Shown one piece after another: positions 4,839-6,390 of a stretch of 6,390 nucleotides of DNA. Numbering within the stretch: position 1 is the stretch's first letter; each line of letters begins with the position of its first letter. This DNA is from JACDET01 sp035568375 (GTDB taxonomy: Bacteria > Patescibacteriota > Microgenomatia > Levybacterales > UBA12049), in contig DATMOG010000042.1 in NCBI GenBank assembly GCA_035568375.1, positions 1-6,390 of the forward strand. The letters are read 5' to 3'. The notes below the pieces were generated by a model. That model was given only the letters and a program-made list of their open reading frames with translations. It was not told the DNA's origin and ran no database searches. Position numbers and translations under genes: made by a program.

Positions 4839-6230
4839 ATGCATCAAGTAGTACCAGAGGAGATCCAAAAGATTTATCAGACATTTCATAATGCAGGATT
4901 TAAGCTTTACCTCGTCGGTGGGTCTGTTCGCAATATGCTGTTCTTTAAAGAAAATGCACTAGCAAATATCAAAGATTGGGATATGACAACTAATGCAACC
5001 CCACAAGAGATGCTCAAACTTTTTCCCAATGCATTTTATGATAATTCTTTTGGCACAGTTGGTATTCCTGTCGAAGCACTAAAAGACATCGAACACGCAG
5101 GAGTAGTTGAAGTGACAACATTTCGTACTGAGAGAAACTATATAGACCATCGACATCCAGAAGTTAGCTGGGGTAAAACAATCGAAGAAGATCTATCACG
5201 TCGTGATTTTACAATGAACGCGATTGCTATGGAGCTTACTGATCATATTTCTCCAATCGATGAAGCAAACTTCATTGACCCTTTCAATGGAAAAAGAGAT
5301 ATTGCTAATAAAATCATTCGTTCAGTTGGTAACTCAAATGAACGCTTTAAGGAAGATGCCTTAAGATTAATGAGAGCAATCAGATTTGCTGCACAACTTG
5401 GATTTCAAATAGAAAACCAGACATTGCAGGCAATTACCAATGATGCACTACTTCTTTCAGAAATTGCCGGAGAACGTATTCGTGATGAGTTATTGAAACT
5501 TTTAGCAAGTGATTATCCCTATGAAGGTATCATGCTATTAAAAAATACTGGATTATTGCACCAAATTATTCCTGAACTTTTGGAAGGGGTCGGTGTTTCA
5601 CAAGAGCGTCCCGGTCGCCATCATAAAGATGATGTCTTCACACATAATATTCTATCCTTAAAATTCTGTCCGTCCACAAATCCAATTGTTCGATTTGCAA
5701 CACTTATTCATGATGTTGGTAAACCAAGAGTTGCTGCATCAGATGAGGATGGCTATGTTATTTTTCATAACCATGAAATTATTGGTTCCCGAATGGCTTA
5801 TAATATTTGTGATCGATTGCGCTTTTCTAAAAAACAGCGTGAAAAAATCGTAAAATTAATCCGTTGGCACATGTTTACTGTTGATGAACATATTACTGAC
5901 AGTGCAGTGAGAAGATTTATCCGAAGAATTGGTGTTGAAAATGTAAAAGATATGATGGACCTTCGTGTCGGTGACCGTCTTGGTGGTGGAACACAAACTG
6001 CTGAAAGTTGGCGATTAAAACTTTTTAAACAGCGTGTCGAAAAACAACTTGCTCCAGCTCCATTTTCAATCAATGATCTGGCAATTGATGGCAATGATAT
6101 TATGAAAGAATTAAAAATCAAACCAGGACGTAAAATCGGTGCAATTCTCCAAAAACTTTTTGAAGAAATTGATGAAGATCTTAGTAAAAACACAAAAGAA
6201 TATCTCCTCCAAAGAATAAAAACTCTCTAA
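4839..6230 (+). CDS. cca: tRNA nucleotidyltransferase (CCA-adding type) with HD domain
   Basis: Adds or repairs the 3' CCA of tRNA from CTP and ATP without a template. The chosen protein has 463 residues. The class II nucleotidyltransferase head shows LVGGSVRN (25-32), the metal pair Asp46 and Asp48 in DWDMTT, RRDFTMNAIA (121-130) and EDALRLMRAIRF (172-183), where EDxxR reads the incoming base. ERIRDELLKLL (212-222) starts the neck. A fused HD domain follows, with His269, HDVGKP (291-296) and FHNHEIIG (309-316), known in some bacterial Cca proteins for phosphatase or phosphodiesterase activity. The tail LAIDGNDIMKELKIKPG is usual for this type. A TTG at 4809 would add ten residues, but it lies inside recJ and upstream of the -10; the ATG at 4839 is preferred. 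No Shine-Dalgarno is seen. CCA-adding, A-adding and poly(A) polymerase roles cannot be fully separated. Confidence 0.94.
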   Translation: MHQVVPEEIQKIYQTFHNAGFKLYLVGGSVRNMLFFKENALANIKDWDMTTNATPQEMLKLFPNAFYDNSFGTVGIPVEALKDIEHAGVVEVTTFRTERNYIDHRHPEVSWGKTIEEDLSRRDFTMNAIAMELTDHISPIDEANFIDPFNGKRDIANKIIRSVGNSNERFKEDALRLMRAIRFAAQLGFQIENQTLQAITNDALLLSEIAGERIRDELLKLLASDYPYEGIMLLKNTGLLHQIIPELLEGVGVSQERPGRHHKDDVFTHNILSLKFCPSTNPIVRFATLIHDVGKPRVAASDEDGYVIFHNHEIIGSRMAYNICDRLRFSKKQREKIVKLIRWHMFTVDEHITDSAVRRFIRRIGVENVKDMMDLRVGDRLGGGTQTAESWRLKLFKQRVEKQLAPAPFSINDLAIDGNDIMKELKIKPGRKIGAILQKLFEEIDEDLSKNTKEYLLQRIKTL

Positions 6231-6265
6231 AACTTGCTTTTTTGAAAAGATACGACTTACGCATT

Positions 6266-6295
6266 TTGACAAGATATAGGGTTTCGGTGTAAATT
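6266..6295 (+). promoter_or_regulatory. Candidate transposase promoter within the IS end
   Basis: A perfect TTGACA (6266-6271), an 18-bp spacer and TAAATT (6290-6295, four of six) would start transcription near 6302, between the two possible ATGs at 6298 and 6304. The -35 overlaps the presumed terminal repeat, so transposase bound at the end could repress its own gene. The -10 is weak. Confidence 0.35.
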
Positions 6296-6297
6296 AA

Positions 6298-6390
6298 ATG
6301 TCCATGAATAAAAGATGGACAAAAGATTTGTATTGCCAATTTTTGTTAGCCTCACAAAGGAATTTTACAGCAACACAAGCAGCAGACCTC
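6298..6390 (+). CDS. N-terminus of a probable DDE-type transposase (partial)
   Basis: Thirty-one codons are open to the window edge, starting MSMNKRWTKDLYCQFLLAS and continuing to NFTATQAADL. The pattern of an aromatic-rich first helix (YCQFLLAS) followed by N-[FY]-T-x-T recalls the N-termini of IS701/IS4-like transposases in uncultured bacteria, where a short region precedes the DDE catalytic core. The catalytic part is outside the window, so the family call rests on this resemblance and on the IS-like end just upstream. The ATG at 6304 in the same frame is an equally possible start. No Shine-Dalgarno is visible. Whether the element is intact cannot be told. Confidence 0.55.
   Translation, partial: MSMNKRWTKDLYCQFLLASQRNFTATQAADL

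Larger units (their letters stand above)
6254..6390 (+). mobile_element. Left end of an insertion sequence, cut by the window edge
   Basis: About 23 bp after the cca stop the sequence reads GACTTACGCATTTTGACA (6254-6271). From memory, ACTTACGCA resembles the ends of several DDE-transposase insertion sequences, IS701-like ones among them. It is followed about 26 bp later by the start of a transposase-like frame, the usual spacing between a terminal repeat and its gene. The right end and any target duplication lie outside, so the exact left boundary (6251-6256) is uncertain. Confidence 0.5.

Noticed and set aside
5798..6193. Minus-strand 131-codon frame inside cca
   Set aside because: Antisense to the HD and tail region of cca, with low-complexity Ser/Arg/Ile content typical of shadows.
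6237..6249. CTTTT-TTG-AAAAG hairpin after cca as a terminator
   Set aside because: Five mostly A-T pairs with no following T-run; too weak to stop polymerase.

Overview
The window is a compact, AT-rich bacterial segment with five protein genes or gene fragments on both strands, one regulated-looking leader, and the left end of an insertion sequence. In order: the start of an unknown gene (minus), aspS (minus), a 229-bp divergent control region, an uncharacterised 449-residue protein (plus), recJ (minus), cca (plus), and the first 31 codons of a probable transposase (plus). There is no rRNA, tRNA or CRISPR array. TGA is read as a stop, with no sign of recoding. Short spacers, a reduced aspartyl-tRNA synthetase, few Shine-Dalgarno sites and the style of the transposase fragment recall a small-genome lineage such as Candidate Phyla Radiation/Patescibacteria. 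That placement is an inference, not something the sequence proves.

The three recognisable housekeeping genes serve translation and DNA repair. AspRS charges tRNA with aspartate. It has lost the GAD insertion domain usual for bacterial AspRS and carries a histidine (His32) typical of non-discriminating enzymes. RecJ is a 5'-3' single-strand exonuclease of the DHH family. Cca matures or repairs tRNA 3' ends and carries a fused HD domain.

The most interesting stretch is 1553-1781. A near-consensus promoter (TTGACA, 17 bp, TATACT) shares its -35 bases with an opposed aspS promoter. It appears to start a ~138-nt leader that ends in a strong intrinsic terminator only 8 bp before the start codon of the 449-residue protein. 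The leader can fold in mutually exclusive ways: an upstream hairpin (1673-1709), an antiterminator (1700-1708 with 1744-1751) and the terminator (1744-1767). It also holds a 24-codon ORF that starts about where transcription should start and stops inside the antiterminator arm. This is the layout of a transcription attenuator. The controlled protein has a C-terminal region resembling RelA/SpoT-type (p)ppGpp synthetase domains: it matches R-x-K-x3-S-x3-K-M and keeps the Asp and Glu positions, but lacks the guanine-stacking Tyr motif.

A second theme is promoter placement. At aspS, the leader ORF, recJ and cca, a -10-like hexamer lies 5-9 bp before the ATG and no Shine-Dalgarno sequence is visible, which suggests leaderless or nearly leaderless mRNAs. 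recJ and cca are divergent with only 17 bp between start codons, and their -10 elements overlap on opposite strands.
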